Positions 37,293 through 56,200 of a stretch of 64,000 bases of DNA are shown in pieces. The translations under genes and the position numbers were made by a program. Origin of the DNA: Membranipora membranacea (lineage: Eukaryota; Bryozoa; Gymnolaemata; Cheilostomatida; Membraniporidae); NCBI GenBank assembly GCA_914767715.1, contig OU612067.1, forward strand, positions 4,774,001 through 4,838,000. The letters are read 5' to 3'. The notes under the pieces are model-generated. The model saw only the letters and a list, made by a program, of their open reading frames with translations. It had not been told where the DNA came from and did not search any database. Each line of letters opens with the position of its first letter. Within the stretch, counting starts at the first letter, position 1.

Positions 37293-37750
37293 ACAGAGTG
37301 TTAAATCTTCAAAAGTCTTGTTACATAAAAAGTGACACCTGTATTAAAAATGATTGGGTTTAAAAAATCCAGTAAAAAGAATTTTATAGGAGTAATAAAT
37401 CTCTTCTTTGTATGATATGATGTCCAGGTTAGCATATGACAGTAATAAAGTGTTTCGGTGTAGTTCGGTTTTGCAGTTGGTGGCTGCCCTGGGCTCCAGC
37501 CGTGCAATTGTTGAGATTCAGTTTGTGGGTCGGGTAGCGGATTATGCAGGCAATGCTCAGGTACTTTGATTTTGTCTATGTACTTCCTGCATTGCTGGTC
37601 GATATAGTCATCCAGTGGTGTGAGTTCTAAGGCAGATACTTAGATCTAATTATTAAAAAAAAAAAGATTTCACGACTTAAATTCAATTTTAACATTTCTA
37701 AATTGCTCCTTGTGATGTATTCTGGAGTTCACTTTTCTACTTTTAGCACA
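37293..37750 (+). promoter_or_regulatory. PSMA5 upstream region with likely spliced 5' UTR
   Basis: An acceptor (TTTTCTACTTTTAG) ends at 37746, four bases before the ATG at 37751, so the leader is probably spliced. A candidate donor for a noncoding first exon is GCTCAG|GTACTT at 37560/37561. The transposon ends only 466 bases before the start codon. Confidence 0.4.
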
Positions 37751-40290
37751 ATGTTTCTCACACGATCAGAGTATGACAGGGGAGTGAACACCTTCTCCCC
37801 AGAGGGCAGACTTTTCCAGGTAGAATATGCCATAGAAGCCATCAAACTTGGATCTACAGCTATCGGTATCCAGACATCAGAAGGAGTAGTGCTTGCTGTA
37901 GAAAAAAGGGTCACATCTCCACTCATAGTAGCTGACAGCATCGAAAAAATATTTGAAGTAGATGGACACCTTGGTAAGTTATTAGCTGCTGTTATGTCAA
38001 TATGTCTCATAGTTTTGCTGAATTTTTCTAGTGAATTAATTTCAATCTCAATCGTTTTTTAAGCTGTTTGGTTTCCCAAATGTTTGTATATCTATCGGAT
38101 GATGAAAATATTTGTTATTGTATTTATCAGGTTGTGCCATGAGTGGTTTAATCGCTGACAGCAGAACTTTGATAGACAGGGCAAGAGTTGAAGCACAGGT
38201 GAGAAATTGTACTTTTCAACATCCAATATAAGGACTATCCACTCTCTGTTTTGACTGACATCACTGCCAGTTGATTAGTGTGGGAAAAGAAGTATGAGAA
38301 GTTTTTACAATCCCTGTGCAAGAAAATAAGGAGGGCACCAGCACAATTTCCAATTGTTGTATGGTACTTTGAGGCAAACATTTTTCAAACATAAAACCAA
38401 AATTGTATTGAGCAGCCTCTTTTTTTATAACGTCATTACATTTTTTATATTATGTCCGCCCCTGCACATTAATAATCTGGTTAGCAATGTATTATAGAAT
38501 CACTGGTTCACATATAATGAGAACATGTCAGTGGAGAGTGTAACACAGAGTGTTAGTAATCTCGCTCTGGCGTTCGGAGATGATGATGCTGAACCTGGTG
38601 CAATGGTGAGTTCTCACGAATATCCTTCTGCTTCAGGTAGTTTCGCAGTGTGATTGTGAGTCAATGCTACTGATATGTATACTTAATTCAATTGTCAATA
38701 TGTTATGCTGAAACTGCCAGTGAAGCATGAACTAATAATTATAAAAACTCTCTAGCTGATGAACATGATATGCAATATTCATAAAAAAATAATGATCTGA
38801 GGAGTTGTCTTTCTATCGTTGCATGGGCAGGCAACCCCTAAATGGACATACATTTGACTTGTTTATCATAAATAATGCAGTGTTTTTGTTATCCTTGTAT
38901 TTCTTTTCCTTTGACAAATAGGTATTTGTAGTGGAAACATTTCAGACTTGTAGGATTGTCATGTTTGGGCAAACTTGTTGTTCAATGCTCATTATTTCTG
39001 ATATGTCTTCTTTTAGAGTCGCCCATTTGGAGTGGCACTGCTGTTTGCTGGAATTGATGAAAATGGTCCACAGCTGTAAGTACACATTCAAACTACTGTA
39101 TCCAGTTAAGCCCATTTAAATACCAATTATTGAAATATAAGTCAAATCAGGTTGGAACTCACCCTCCATGCCCTGAGCTGTTACACTATTGCCCGAGTTT
39201 GTTTGAGTTGTTGCTTTATTACATAATTGATAACATTAGTCTGATTTGCATCTCAGTTGTGCTTTTCAAGAGATGCTGGTTCAAATGTAATGCAAATTGA
39301 ATCATCATCAAAAAAACCATCAATGATTTTTTTGAGCATGATATTGAACGATGAACGGTTTTACATTGTTGGATATCTTATCATTTCTATAGGAATGCCA
39401 AGGTCGTTTGCTACCATTATTTTAACTAACTGCTGGAGACTGACTCCAAACATGTTATCCTAATTTTATGTGACATTTGTTGCAGTTTTCACTTAGACCC
39501 ATCCGGCACATTCCTTAGATACGATGCTAAGGCTATCGGCTCAGCATCTGAGGGTGCACAGCAGTCCTTACAGGATGTCTACCACAAGGTACTGTGTATA
39601 CTAGTCTGGATGCTTAGACTCAAAATGACGGCACTAGTTTGACTCGTTTTGAGCGCTATAATTGCCCTGGTAAAAAAGCACAAGTTGTATGGCATCAGTT
39701 CCGCAATCGGCTTGAACTAATCATCAACGTTGCCATTTACATTCATGCTTAAAGTCATCTCCTATTGTATATTTGAGTTTAGTTACCCTAGCTTGCGCTC
39801 CATACATGATGCTTCTGTTCTTGATTCTAGTCGATGAATCTTGAGACTGCCACAAAAGAAGTGATGAAAATATTAAAACAAGTCATGGAAGAAAAGCTGA
39901 CAAGCACAAATATCGAGGTAAGTAGCAGAAAAGGTCAAACCTCATAATATTCAAATTATTTGATGTCATCATGCCTATCGAGTTTTTTTCAGAGCATTGT
40001 GTGGTTCTAATCTAATGTAGATATAATAGGCAGGAACACCAGTGAAAGTTATTTCAAATCCTGTTTCATGCCCACCTATTGCGTATTCTCCAGTTCTGTG
40101 ATTATTTCACTATTGGTTTGGAATATTTGGAGTCGTGTGACCAGGCCTATTCAGCAACTAAACTTGATTGTTAGAATTTAGTTAGACTAAGGTAAGCATA
40201 TTTCTGTTTTAGCTGGCGATTGTCACTAAAGAGAAAGGATTCCACAGATATTCAAACAAACAGCTGGAGGATTTAGTTAAAGAACTTTAG
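37751..40290 (+). CDS. PSMA5: Proteasome 20S subunit alpha-5
   Basis: Seven exons: 37751-37973, 38131-38198, 38498-38605, 39017-39075, 39486-39588, 39831-39917 and 40213-40290; 241 aa, the same length as human PSMA5. Alpha-5 is a structural subunit of the outer ring of the 20S core and helps gate substrate entry and dock the 19S cap. The N-terminal alpha-subunit signature is clear ([23 protein letters not shown]), followed by [13 protein letters not shown], the KRVTSPL segment, [19 protein letters not shown], an acidic stretch ([16 protein letters not shown]) specific to alpha-5, FHLDPSGTF and [10 protein letters not shown]. The C-terminal tail, [14 protein letters not shown], replaces the human ending. 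All splice sites are GT-AG with matching phase. AATAAA is at 40429-40434. The gene ends 670 bases from the convergent NAMPT stop. Confidence 0.96.
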
Positions 40291-40960
40291 ATCAAGTTTA
40301 CTGTGTTAGATTTTCTCAAGTCCCTCAGTCACACTAAACATACTCCGTATATCCATGTTCTATGTACGCTCACATAAATATTAACATACGTTTAGTGGAT
40401 TTTCTCTTAAAATTCAGCATCTTTCTTGAATAAATATTATGAATAGGTACATACGATAAGTCATTAACAGCATTATAAACTAGCAAATGGTGCTCTGAAT
40501 GATTCGGGGTGTATCTGGGGGTTGTTGTGGGCCTGTGGCGGGGTTTGATGACATGCAGGTTGAGATCCTCGCAGCGCTCCAGAACCTAATCCGGAATGTA
40601 GATAAATCCTTGAGCCATATAAATCTAGATAGCTTAAAGCAAGAATACAAGTCGGATATACAAAATAAAATAAGATCAAGCTGCTTTAAACGCAACATAA
40701 AAAATAAGGCAACTCTGCGTATGAGAAATAATCACAATAAAAATCACATGGTTATACAAACAGGGACACCGGATAAAATAAAAACCTATTTTGATAATTT
40801 TCCTGTAGTGATTAAGGGTTGACAATCCTGCCATGCTATACATCAACTAGTCTGCGTCTCGTTCTAAATTACTTTGATTTATATATGGTGCTAGGTTTGA
40901 CATTGATTATACAAATGTACGGAGATGATGATCAGGTCGATTGTTTATCTAGTTGTTTCC
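40291..40960. other. Convergent gap PSMA5/NAMPT; 107-codon frame of unknown status
   Basis: Contains PSMA5's polyadenylation signal. A plus-strand frame at 40499-40822 begins directly after an in-frame stop. It reads as a charged, helical stretch (VEILAALQNLIRNVDKSLSH ...), which may be a remnant of an older coding or repeat sequence. I do not recognise it and do not call it a gene. Confidence 0.3.
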
Positions 40961-47889
<6,929 letters not shown>

Positions 47890-48449
47890 GAGAGTCAGCA
47901 GTAATATGAACCTCAGTATCAATGAGAGTCAGCTTAATTGATCAGTGAGTGGTAAAACGCCTGTTATACACCAGAATATCCAAGCTTTCTGGGCTTCAGT
48001 TTCATTTTGTATCGCAGGACTATACACTAAGGCTAATATCTAAGTGTGGGAAGTACCTAGTATCCCCAAACTAGGAAACTGTTTCTATTGGTTACAAAAA
48101 CAAGGTCAAGGTTGATTATATGAGCAGATATTGGGTTAAACTCCCTTTGGAAAGAGAGGATAACTCTCAAGACATGCAGTTCTCAGTTTGAATAAAATAA
48201 AATCATCAATTTTTGCCTACGCTAGTTTTCCTCAACAATAGCCAGAACAAATAAAAGTAAATATATATATGAATCCTGGTTTTTTATTACAAAACTTCAA
48301 AAATCCTTTCAATCCTTGTCAAGTTAGATTTAAACACAAAACAATTGATACAAACATACAATTTTATTATCACAAACACGACTCGGAACGCCTCGCCTCG
48401 GAACGCCTCGGAACATAACTTGATTAATAACTATCATATAAATAAGCAA
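47890..48449. other. Gap between NAMPT start and next gene's 3' end
   Basis: About 560 bases: NAMPT 5' flank plus the 3' UTR of the membrane protein gene. On the minus strand AATAAA occurs at about 48283-48288. A small tandem repeat built on CTCGGAACGC is at about 48380-48415. Confidence 0.45.
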
Positions 48450-49583
48450 TCACTTTTTGTTACCGCTGGATAAGCACTCAAGTATACCTACTAAAACAGC
48501 CGTTCCTTTTTCTGTCAGCAAGAGCAAGCATGCAGCATGGCTAAACAATGACCATATGAAAATTGTATATAGCCCTCTCGGATATACGTACAGCCTTTTT
48601 CCAGCCAGTACCGTCAGCACCATAAGTGCAGATGTCATTGCAATTCCAGACATGACAAACTCAAGAAGGCGAAATAAAAATTTCATCCATGGTTTCCGTC
48701 CTCGATATCCTACCTTCAGTCTGTTTCTAGCCTTAAGCAAATGACCGAAGGTAAGGAGATAGGTAACAACAGAAGTGGCGGCCAAAGCTCCGGAAGATTC
48801 AACGATGTTCAAACCCTCGATATATATTTGGCTGTTAGTGTGAGACGACTGTGAGAAGGCAAGCTGACCATACGACATCATATTGAGTAAAATGCTTTCA
48901 AAAACCAACATAAACTCAATAGGGATTTCTTTCAAAGCGCTGGATGTTTCAGCAGCAGTAGAATTTTGAGACACATTTCCATCGTAATTTCTACCTACTT
49001 GACCCGCATTGGTTTTAGTCTGCCTGCATTTGCAAATGAGCCAGTTAAACCCAAACAATATGTAAATCACCATTAGAGTCTCAAAAGGCAGATAAATCAC
49101 ACAGAATACTACGTAAAAGTAAACCCAAATATTAAGGCCGCTCCTCCCATCGTCATAGTCAGCAGTGCTAGAGTTGGTGCCTTCTGGGAGAACAGGGCTG
49201 ATTGAAACATATGTTGAGGTCCCATGTAAGTCCGTCGAATTTGCGAGGAGAGAGTTTCCGTGAGTGGTTGTGGAACTTAGCAGAAAGCTTCCTGTTGTGT
49301 TGGAAAAAATTGTATTATTCCCTGTTGTTGCCAGTATCGAGTTGTTACTTTCTCCGAATTTCTGTAACGTATCATGGATTGATATCCCTCCAAAAACTGC
49401 GTCAACCAGAGTGAGGGAATAGTTGATCACAAAGAAAACAGCGGCTAATTTGGATTGCCATGTTGATTGTCGTCTTCGCTTTTCGTCAGCTGTGAAGATT
49501 GCTCCTGATGCGATGGCTTCAATACAATCATCTCCCTCTGCTTCTGTACAACAACTGAAACATCCCGCTGCCTCGTCTCCCAT
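48450..49583 (-). CDS. Unrecognised multi-pass membrane protein, 377 aa, single coding exon
   Basis: One uninterrupted frame, ATG at 49583 to a stop at 48450. An acceptor-like GTTTTGCAG sits four bases upstream of the ATG, so only the leader seems spliced. The N-terminus is Cys-rich and polar (CFSCCTEAEGDDC). Hydrophobic segments lie at about 46-68, 152-178, 222-243, 260-283, 301-327 and 338-357, giving around six membrane helices. Between the first two is a loop of about 80 residues full of Asn-X-Ser/Thr sequons (NNS, NNT, NTT, NST, NSS), hence probably extracellular. The loop after helix 2 is Cys/Lys-rich then polar. I recognise no family. Multi-pass proteins with a glycosylated first loop include many lineage-restricted receptors and channels-like proteins, but nothing visible assigns a function. 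Unlike its neighbours the coding region has no intron, which may suggest retroposition or simply gene style. Confidence 0.85.
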   Translation of the reverse strand: MGDEAAGCFSCCTEAEGDDCIEAIASGAIFTADEKRRRQSTWQSKLAAVFFVINYSLTLVDAVFGGISIHDTLQKFGESNNSILATTGNNTIFSNTTGSFLLSSTTTHGNSLLANSTDLHGTSTYVSISPVLPEGTNSSTADYDDGRSGLNIWVYFYVVFCVIYLPFETLMVIYILFGFNWLICKCRQTKTNAGQVGRNYDGNVSQNSTAAETSSALKEIPIEFMLVFESILLNMMSYGQLAFSQSSHTNSQIYIEGLNIVESSGALAATSVVTYLLTFGHLLKARNRLKVGYRGRKPWMKFLFRLLEFVMSGIAMTSALMVLTVLAGKRLYVYPRGLYTIFIWSLFSHAACLLLLTEKGTAVLVGILECLSSGNKK

Positions 49584-51589
49584 TTACCTGCAAAACATTT
49601 AACCAGTCTGTGACGTGTCATCATAAATAACATGCTTGAGATGCTCGAGTATCAGAGTTGTGCCATTTCTTGTCAAAATCATGATTTCCAAAACAGATGA
49701 TCGATAATATCTCATTTCAAGGCTCGCGGAGGTCGCTGGTAGATCTGAACTATGCTGAGCATCGTCGAGTACAGTCCACCCTCTCCCTTATAATTATTCT
49801 GACAATTTTGAATGTTCAAAGATGAAGTCTTGTCCAAAGCCAATCATCCAAAGAGTTAGGAGTTTTAATTCCTTGAAATTATTTGCTGCCAGCGTTCAAT
49901 GGCATTGATCAAACCTACTATGAATAGGTTGTAGGTTTTTCCGCAACAGTTGCATTTATATTGCTCTTCTTGTCCTGGAGCATAATAACAATATTTTATT
50001 ATAATATGAATGAAACAACATTCACCTACCTCTCGTTTCTGTCTTCGATTTGAGATCTGGCTGTGCCTAGCCCTCCTCTTCTTGATTTACCACAATGTGT
50101 CGATGACAGTCAGAACCAACCTACAGGCTTGTAATTGTATATCTATGTACCTATAACTCCTGCAATTATTAGCCAGTCGCCCCACCCAATGCAGGTAGAT
50201 ACAGGCTTTACAATTCAACATCACATTGCATGAATTACAAGGAAATAACATCGCTCATAGCACGGTTCATTGTTCACTAAATATGCTATGCTATGTTAGG
50301 TTCATATACTCAATGACTGTTGGTTTTCTGCTTCTCATATTTTCTTTAATCTGTGTTACACAACAAAAATGTGTAACCAAAACGCAACAAAGGAGATAAA
50401 GAGAATTCTTTGAACCAACTTTTATATGCTAGACGCAATGTATAAGGGTGAGCCATAGATAGAATGTATATGATACTTGATTTGCCTCACTGCAGCTCGA
50501 TTTTTGGTTACGAAAGCAATCATTCCCACAAGAAGAAAATCAAAATCAGGCAATTTATCTTGACTTTGTCTTCTGTTAAAAACGTGTCGGTTAGCAGTAG
50601 GTATTATTGTGCAGCAAAACACCACAATTCACAATGCTGTGTGCAAGCTAGGAGTCTAAGTCTCTAGGATCATTGGGCATTCATTCATGCCAAAGTATTT
50701 GATGGCTCAAATAATTAACCCTGAAACTTCTGTTACACCAAGTGACTTGATAGGCAAATAAAATTGATATACATATGTATATATAAATATTTGCCAAGCA
50801 GTGCAAACAGACGTTTGTGGTAGATTTTAAAAAAAAACAGAAACAGTTTTAAGACATTCCAGTCCAGAAAAGAAAATTGACAAGAAATTGACCATCAAAT
50901 GTAAAAGGGAGGGATATCATATCTTATTTCTATTGTGATCGATATTTTACATTGAAAAAAATGGTGAACATTTATTATGGAAATGGAAAGAGGATGAACA
51001 GTAATAAGAAATATGAAAAATGCCAAATTACAACAGTGAATGAGAAGAACACAAGCGAATTGTAGGAGGAGGAAACCAGATCTTTAACTAACTTACAGAG
51101 AATAAGGGGATTAGTAGACAATAAAAGATGTGATATTGTTTTATTGTCCACGAATAGATTTAATAATAGTAGTTATCGTTTTTGTGTGAGCAGTTTTTGG
51201 TGAAATTCTGATTTTATTGACCACCACAGGGAAGGCTTTCGGGATGAGATGCAATGAACTTGCCAACATTGAAATTTCATAAGATCAAGAATCCCCCAGA
51301 AACCAATTTAGAATATGCAATGTTAGGAGGCTGTTTGTTCAAGCTTTGCCCAAGCCCCAAAGCAAGGACGGACGGAGTCTTTTACTCGTTGCCCAAAGGA
51401 TGGGCTATGACACTGAAGGATATGTTAGATTTAAAAACTGTTTTTAAATCTATGGTTTAGACGTATCGATGAACTCTAAAGACCTCATAACAAGCAGAAT
51501 TTTGCCATCGGAAATACCTTCATAATCCCTACATATGGCAGTGGGCGATGTAAAGATTAGTGCAGAATATCATCATAATATAAAAAAGC
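49584..51589. other. Intergenic, no gene seen
   Basis: Upstream flank of the 377-aa membrane gene. Several short frames (for example 51254-51460) have no splice context or family motif. Simple A-rich and T-rich runs only. Confidence 0.4.
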
Positions 51590-51675
51590 TCCCTCGAACC
51601 GGATTTGAACCAGTGACCTAAGGATCTCTAAGTAACCATTACAGTCCTCCGCTCTACCAACTGAGCTATCGAGGG
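51590..51675 (-). tRNA. tRNA-Tyr(GTA), 13-nt intron
   Basis: Read on the minus strand the gene starts CCCTCGATAGCTCAGTTGG and ends with a B box, GGTTCAAATCC, and GGTTCGAGGGA. The acceptor stem CCCTCGA/TCGAGGG is fully paired, and the anticodon arm is GAGGA CTGTAA ... TCCTT with anticodon GTA at 34-36. A 13-base intron (51638-51626) sits one base 3' of the anticodon, the canonical eukaryotic place and universal for tRNA-Tyr. Mature length is 73 plus CCA. A Pol III stop of six T follows directly (GCTTTTTT). Confidence 0.95.
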
Positions 51676-52330
51676 ATAGCTATTTAGAGCGTACATATAT
51701 TTGGTCATATTACTTAGCCAATCACCAGTAACTCTTTGTACCAAAACCCTACCATATGATTGGACAAGGTTTGAGCCAAGTATTGCTGATTGGCTTAATA
51801 TCTAAATGTTACCCACAATGCAGTGCTTTGTTTTGGTTTTTCAGCTGATTATCTTGAACACTCAGTGAGACGATGATGACATTCTAAATTTGTTGTGGAA
51901 AGTCCCATCAAATTTTTGCAATTTCATGCACTCAAACTTTTCAACTGAGTCACTGTATTGTCCAAAACTTGGCTAAAGACATTCAGAAAGCTGATGAAAG
52001 TGGTGAGTTTAACTCTTGGACCAGTGTGTCAAAGAGTATGCCTGCCAGAGATTGTAATATTATTTATAATTAATAATAATTAGTAGTATGTATGTAGTAT
52101 TACTAACTACTTTACTAGTATCCTATCAGTTTGTTTTGTTAGTATGACATTTACAATTACTCACTGTTATAACTTACTATTCACTTACCACAACATATTT
52201 ACTGCTAAAACAGGAGTCTATAGCCCAGGCCCACTACAGGAGGTGCAGGTCAAGTACAATGGCTGAGTGAGTACTCAAATGGTACTATTAAATGTACTAG
52301 TAGTGTGAATAGTCTAGTATAGTAGGTAGG

Positions 52331-52402
52331 CATGGGCCCTGGGACTTACAAGTTACATGCCTTTACTTTGCCATTGTCCAGTATTAGTGGTTGATACTGG
52401 AC
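52331..52402. repeat. Partial copy of the 52681 foldback, with its own small hairpin
   Basis: CATGGGCCCTGGGACTTACA (52331-52350) and CTTTACTTTGCCATTGTCCA (52361-52380) match the left arm of the 52681-52771 hairpin with about ten inserted bases between. It then ends in a perfect 9-bp stem, GTCCAGTAT ... ATACTGGAC (52376-52402). Confidence 0.65.
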
Positions 52403-52680
52403 TGATACTAAACTGATTAGGAGCTGGGTTATTTAGTCCACAATGCCCAGTTGAAGAGGCAATCCTATTTTGTAACCAAATGCAAAGCTTTTTGTTTATT
52501 GGTTCAACATTACTAAAATGACTATTGTTATGATTGATGACACTGCTATAGACGAAGTCACCGCCCGACTCTGAATGCTCAACAGGCGGTATAGATATTG
52601 TAAAAGATGACAACTTCCTCGACTATACAGTTGTTATAGGATTGTGTTGCTTCTGAGTGTTGATGTTTCTCAGTAACCCA

Positions 52681-52771
52681 CATGGGCCCCTGGGACTTAC
52701 ATGTCTTTACTTTGCCAATGTTGATAGTGGACATTGGGAAAGTAAAGACATGTAAGTCCCAGGGGCCCATG
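52681..52771. repeat. 91-bp near-perfect foldback hairpin
   Basis: Left arm 52681-52721 and right arm 52731-52771 are 41-bp reverse complements with one mismatch, around a 9-base loop (TGATAGTGG). The arm begins CATGGGCCCCTGGGACTTAC and contains CTTTACTTTGCCAATGT, the core also seen in the 34626-34667 palindrome. Confidence 0.9.
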
Positions 52772-53276
52772 GTAACCCACTCCACATCGACATCATGTTA
52801 ATGGGGCTGGAGGTTGTCATTGGCTCCAGGGGTTGCGTGTATCATATTATGGTTGATTATGGATAATTCGACCAGCCCATGTGGTAATCGGCTGGTACGG
52901 GTGTAGGCCTACTCATTGGTTTTATGCAGGTAGTTAAGCACTATAGGCAGATTCCTCGCCACTTTGAATTAAGAGATTGTCTTGTAATTGAGCTTTCCCT
53001 GTTGAGGGCGGTAGTCATTATAGTGATTATTAACCTGAACCTGAACACCAGTGTTAACCTTTTTGAGATATTTAAATTATATTTTGAAGGTCATATATCA
53101 AGGAGTAAATGCATATATATTGATGATCTTCCCAAATAAGTCTCAAATTGAAGACCAAAAGTTCACTGTTGCTGTTGCAGGCAGTGATGTATTGATGATC
53201 ATTACTCATTCCCCTTATACGGACACACCATGAAGTACAATGTTATTTGTATTAGATGTAGCCTGAGAATATAGAC

Positions 53277-56200
53277 ATGGCTGCAGGAGGTAATACTACA
53301 GAATACCTGACTGGTTATCAGGCTTACGACACAGAGGCAGAGGAAGATGAATCACCTGACCAGTTCCTCCTAAACGAGGATCCTCCAGTACATGTGCACT
53401 CTAATGGTAATAACACAGGTAGGTAGTTACTGTAGCTTGTGGTCTGAGTCACTTTGTCTGTTTCTCAGACTGGGGGGTCTTTCAATTAGAAACAGTGAAG
53501 CTTTACTAAAGCAAGTTATCACTATCGTATTGCTCAAAATTGTCACTTACTTGGTCTTTCAATTAGACAAATTCTCTCCCAAATCTCATAATCAGAATAC
53601 ATATAGTTCCATCAATGATTGGGCGATTTTGGAGCGAGAGCCTAGCAGGTATTGCTCCCTTGCTACTCACTGAGTGTCACTGAGTCTGCGATGAGATTGG
53701 CTGTTTTTAATTGAAACCCCCCCCCTCCCCTGCTTATTCAAGTCTTATGCTAGCAACATTCACCTCTTGGCTCAGACTGCTAATAAACTCCCATATAAGT
53801 TCAGATAAGCCCAATCTAGGGCTCAGCACTTATAGGAGAACTAGATAACTACCAGTACATGCAACCAGATGTGCTTTTTTATCTTGATATTCCAGACCAG
53901 ACCAAACGGTTTTTGCACATCCCATCAAGTTACATGTACTTTTAAACACAAAATATCTACATTCTGAACATGGCATGTCAATACATGATGCAATCAATGA
54001 ACTAAACCTAAACCTTAGTTCATTGATGCAATAACTGTTGGTTATTTTTAAATTTCCATCGCAAACCTTTACTTGAACCAGAAATTTTCAAGTACAATAC
54101 AAGATGTAGTGTATTTTCTCCTTTGTGTCAGTTTGAAATTGAAACAAAGTTCAGTCTTTGTTTGCTGAAGGCTCCAAAGTTGGTTTAAGTCTAATTTTAA
54201 TTGCTCATCGAAGCTCTATCCTCAAGTGGTGAATCATGCTTGCTCAATGTTTCTATAAGCTTCTTTATATGCCCTTATTCAGTTGTCGATTTTAATTTTT
54301 AACTTAGATTTTTCTTTCTTTATCTCGCCAATATTACAGACTAATTTTCATGGATTTTGTTAGAATTATTCTTACTATTTTTGCTTACAGCACAATGGAA
54401 TCACATTGAAAACTTGGATGACTTTTTCACCCGAGTATATACCTATCACCAACGACATGGCTTCCTGTGTATGGTTGTCGAGGATTTTCTTCAGCTTGGG
54501 TAGGTTATTATCTGGTTGTGATAACCAAATATAATTGAATTATTGTCGTCTCCAGTAGGTATTGCACCAATCATACACTACATGTGAACTGGAACTAGGT
54601 AATAAAGAAACCATGTGTTGCTGTCGCTTTGCATGGTAGGCTACATTGCTATAGCCATTGATATATATACCTGGATAGGGGGTCCCAAGCACATGGATAC
54701 TTATGTATGGTTACAGCAATGCATATCTTGTATTAGATTGGTCTAAAAGTTGGGTAATGCTACAGCCGACCACTTGTAAAAGTTTCATAAAACAGCCGGC
54801 CTAAGATTCAGATAGCTGTTACGTGGGCACTAAAGCATAACATAAAAGGCGCATGATTTTTTGCCAGATTCAATTATGGACACAAATGCATATGCAATAG
54901 AAATTCAACACAAACTGCCATACTGTGTACTTCACCACTGATCCATGGATTCATATTAGTGGCTATAACCATTCACTCTGAAATTGACTTGTATCACTGC
55001 TATAATTTCCTTTTGTGTTCGACCAAGCTTTCCTTTATCTATTTACAGACAGTTCCTGTTTATAGTATTATTTTCCGGCTTTCTAGCCGACTGCGTAGAT
55101 TATGATATCCTCTTTGCTACCAAACATCCTGATACCAAGCAAACTCTCCACAATGTCATTAAGACGCCATGCAGGTAAGTCTTAATCATCACCAAACTAT
55201 ACCACAGGTAAGTCTTACTCATAAATAAACAACACAAGACTACAGTTGACTTTTACTTGGTTGGTTGCTTTTCTTTTTGCTGTCTGCTGGAAAAGGGTGC
55301 TGATGGAATTTGACTGTCACAGGCAGGCAAACTATATGTGGGGGTCGGGGTCCCAAGAACTTAAACTTCTCTGGACCGAGGGTTATTGTTTGGATCGTAG
55401 TATGATATTTTTATGTTTATAAGATGAAGTTCTTTGACATGGTAAGAAAAAAATCCCTACTTGACCCCATAGTTTGTTAATACCTCATACAGCAGTGATA
55501 CTTTTTTTGACAAAGAGAAAAGCTACAACAAGTTGTCAGTTTCATGTTTTTGCCTTTATCGATACTGCATTCCGTACCATTATATCCAACCAGGGTAGAT
55601 AAAATACACATTTATGACATGTAATGCAAAAAAAGAGTGAAAGCCAACATAGCAGCTCCGCAATGTGTAGGTGCTCCTCTTATCTCATTAAGGAACTAAG
55701 GCATCAGGGTTATGATCAATATTTATGACTCATTATTCTTCTGAATGTGTGATTATATATAATATATGTATAGATGTGATGTATTATGGTGTTATGTTGC
55801 AGGTGTGGATTCTCAATCCCAGGGGTGGCAATCTGTATGCTCATCGCGTTCAGTTTTCTCATCATACGAGCGGTCAAGGTGTTCTACAACTTATTTAAAT
55901 ACTGGCAGATCAGACAGTTTTACATCACTGCTCTCAAAATAGATTCTGTAAGTTTTAGTTGTATAATAATATCAAATGCAATCTCAGGTCAAGTTGATGA
56001 ATTTTTGACATTGTTGAAGAATAACTTCCACTTTTTTGATCATTCACATGATCTTCCATGAATAATTTAATTCATAAACTATCTGAGCTGAAAAATATAT
56101 TGAACATTGAAAATGTTGAGTTTTGCACAATCCATCATGAGTATTTGTTTGGTCATATAATACAATTGTCTGATTTTTTTTATAACCATATCGACAAAGA

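Larger units (their letters stand above)
51676..53276. other. Intergenic between tRNA-Tyr and ATG9, with foldback repeats
   Basis: Holds repeated CCAAT/ATTGG motifs just upstream of the tRNA (51717-51800), an AT-rich run (about 52055-52150), and the hairpins at 52331-52402 and 52681-52771. The likely ATG9 promoter and leader are in 52800-53276. No other coding exon recognised. Confidence 0.4.

Noticed and set aside
40499-40822. 107-codon plus-strand frame between PSMA5 and NAMPT
   Set aside because: Starts right after a stop and has no supporting splice sites or known family. Kept only as a remark on the gap.
55171-55210. Second donor CAG|GTAAGTCTTA 33 bases after the donor of the third ATG9 exon
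   Set aside because: Reading through the first donor gives a TAA at once, so the longer exon would truncate the protein. It looks like a small local duplication of the donor.
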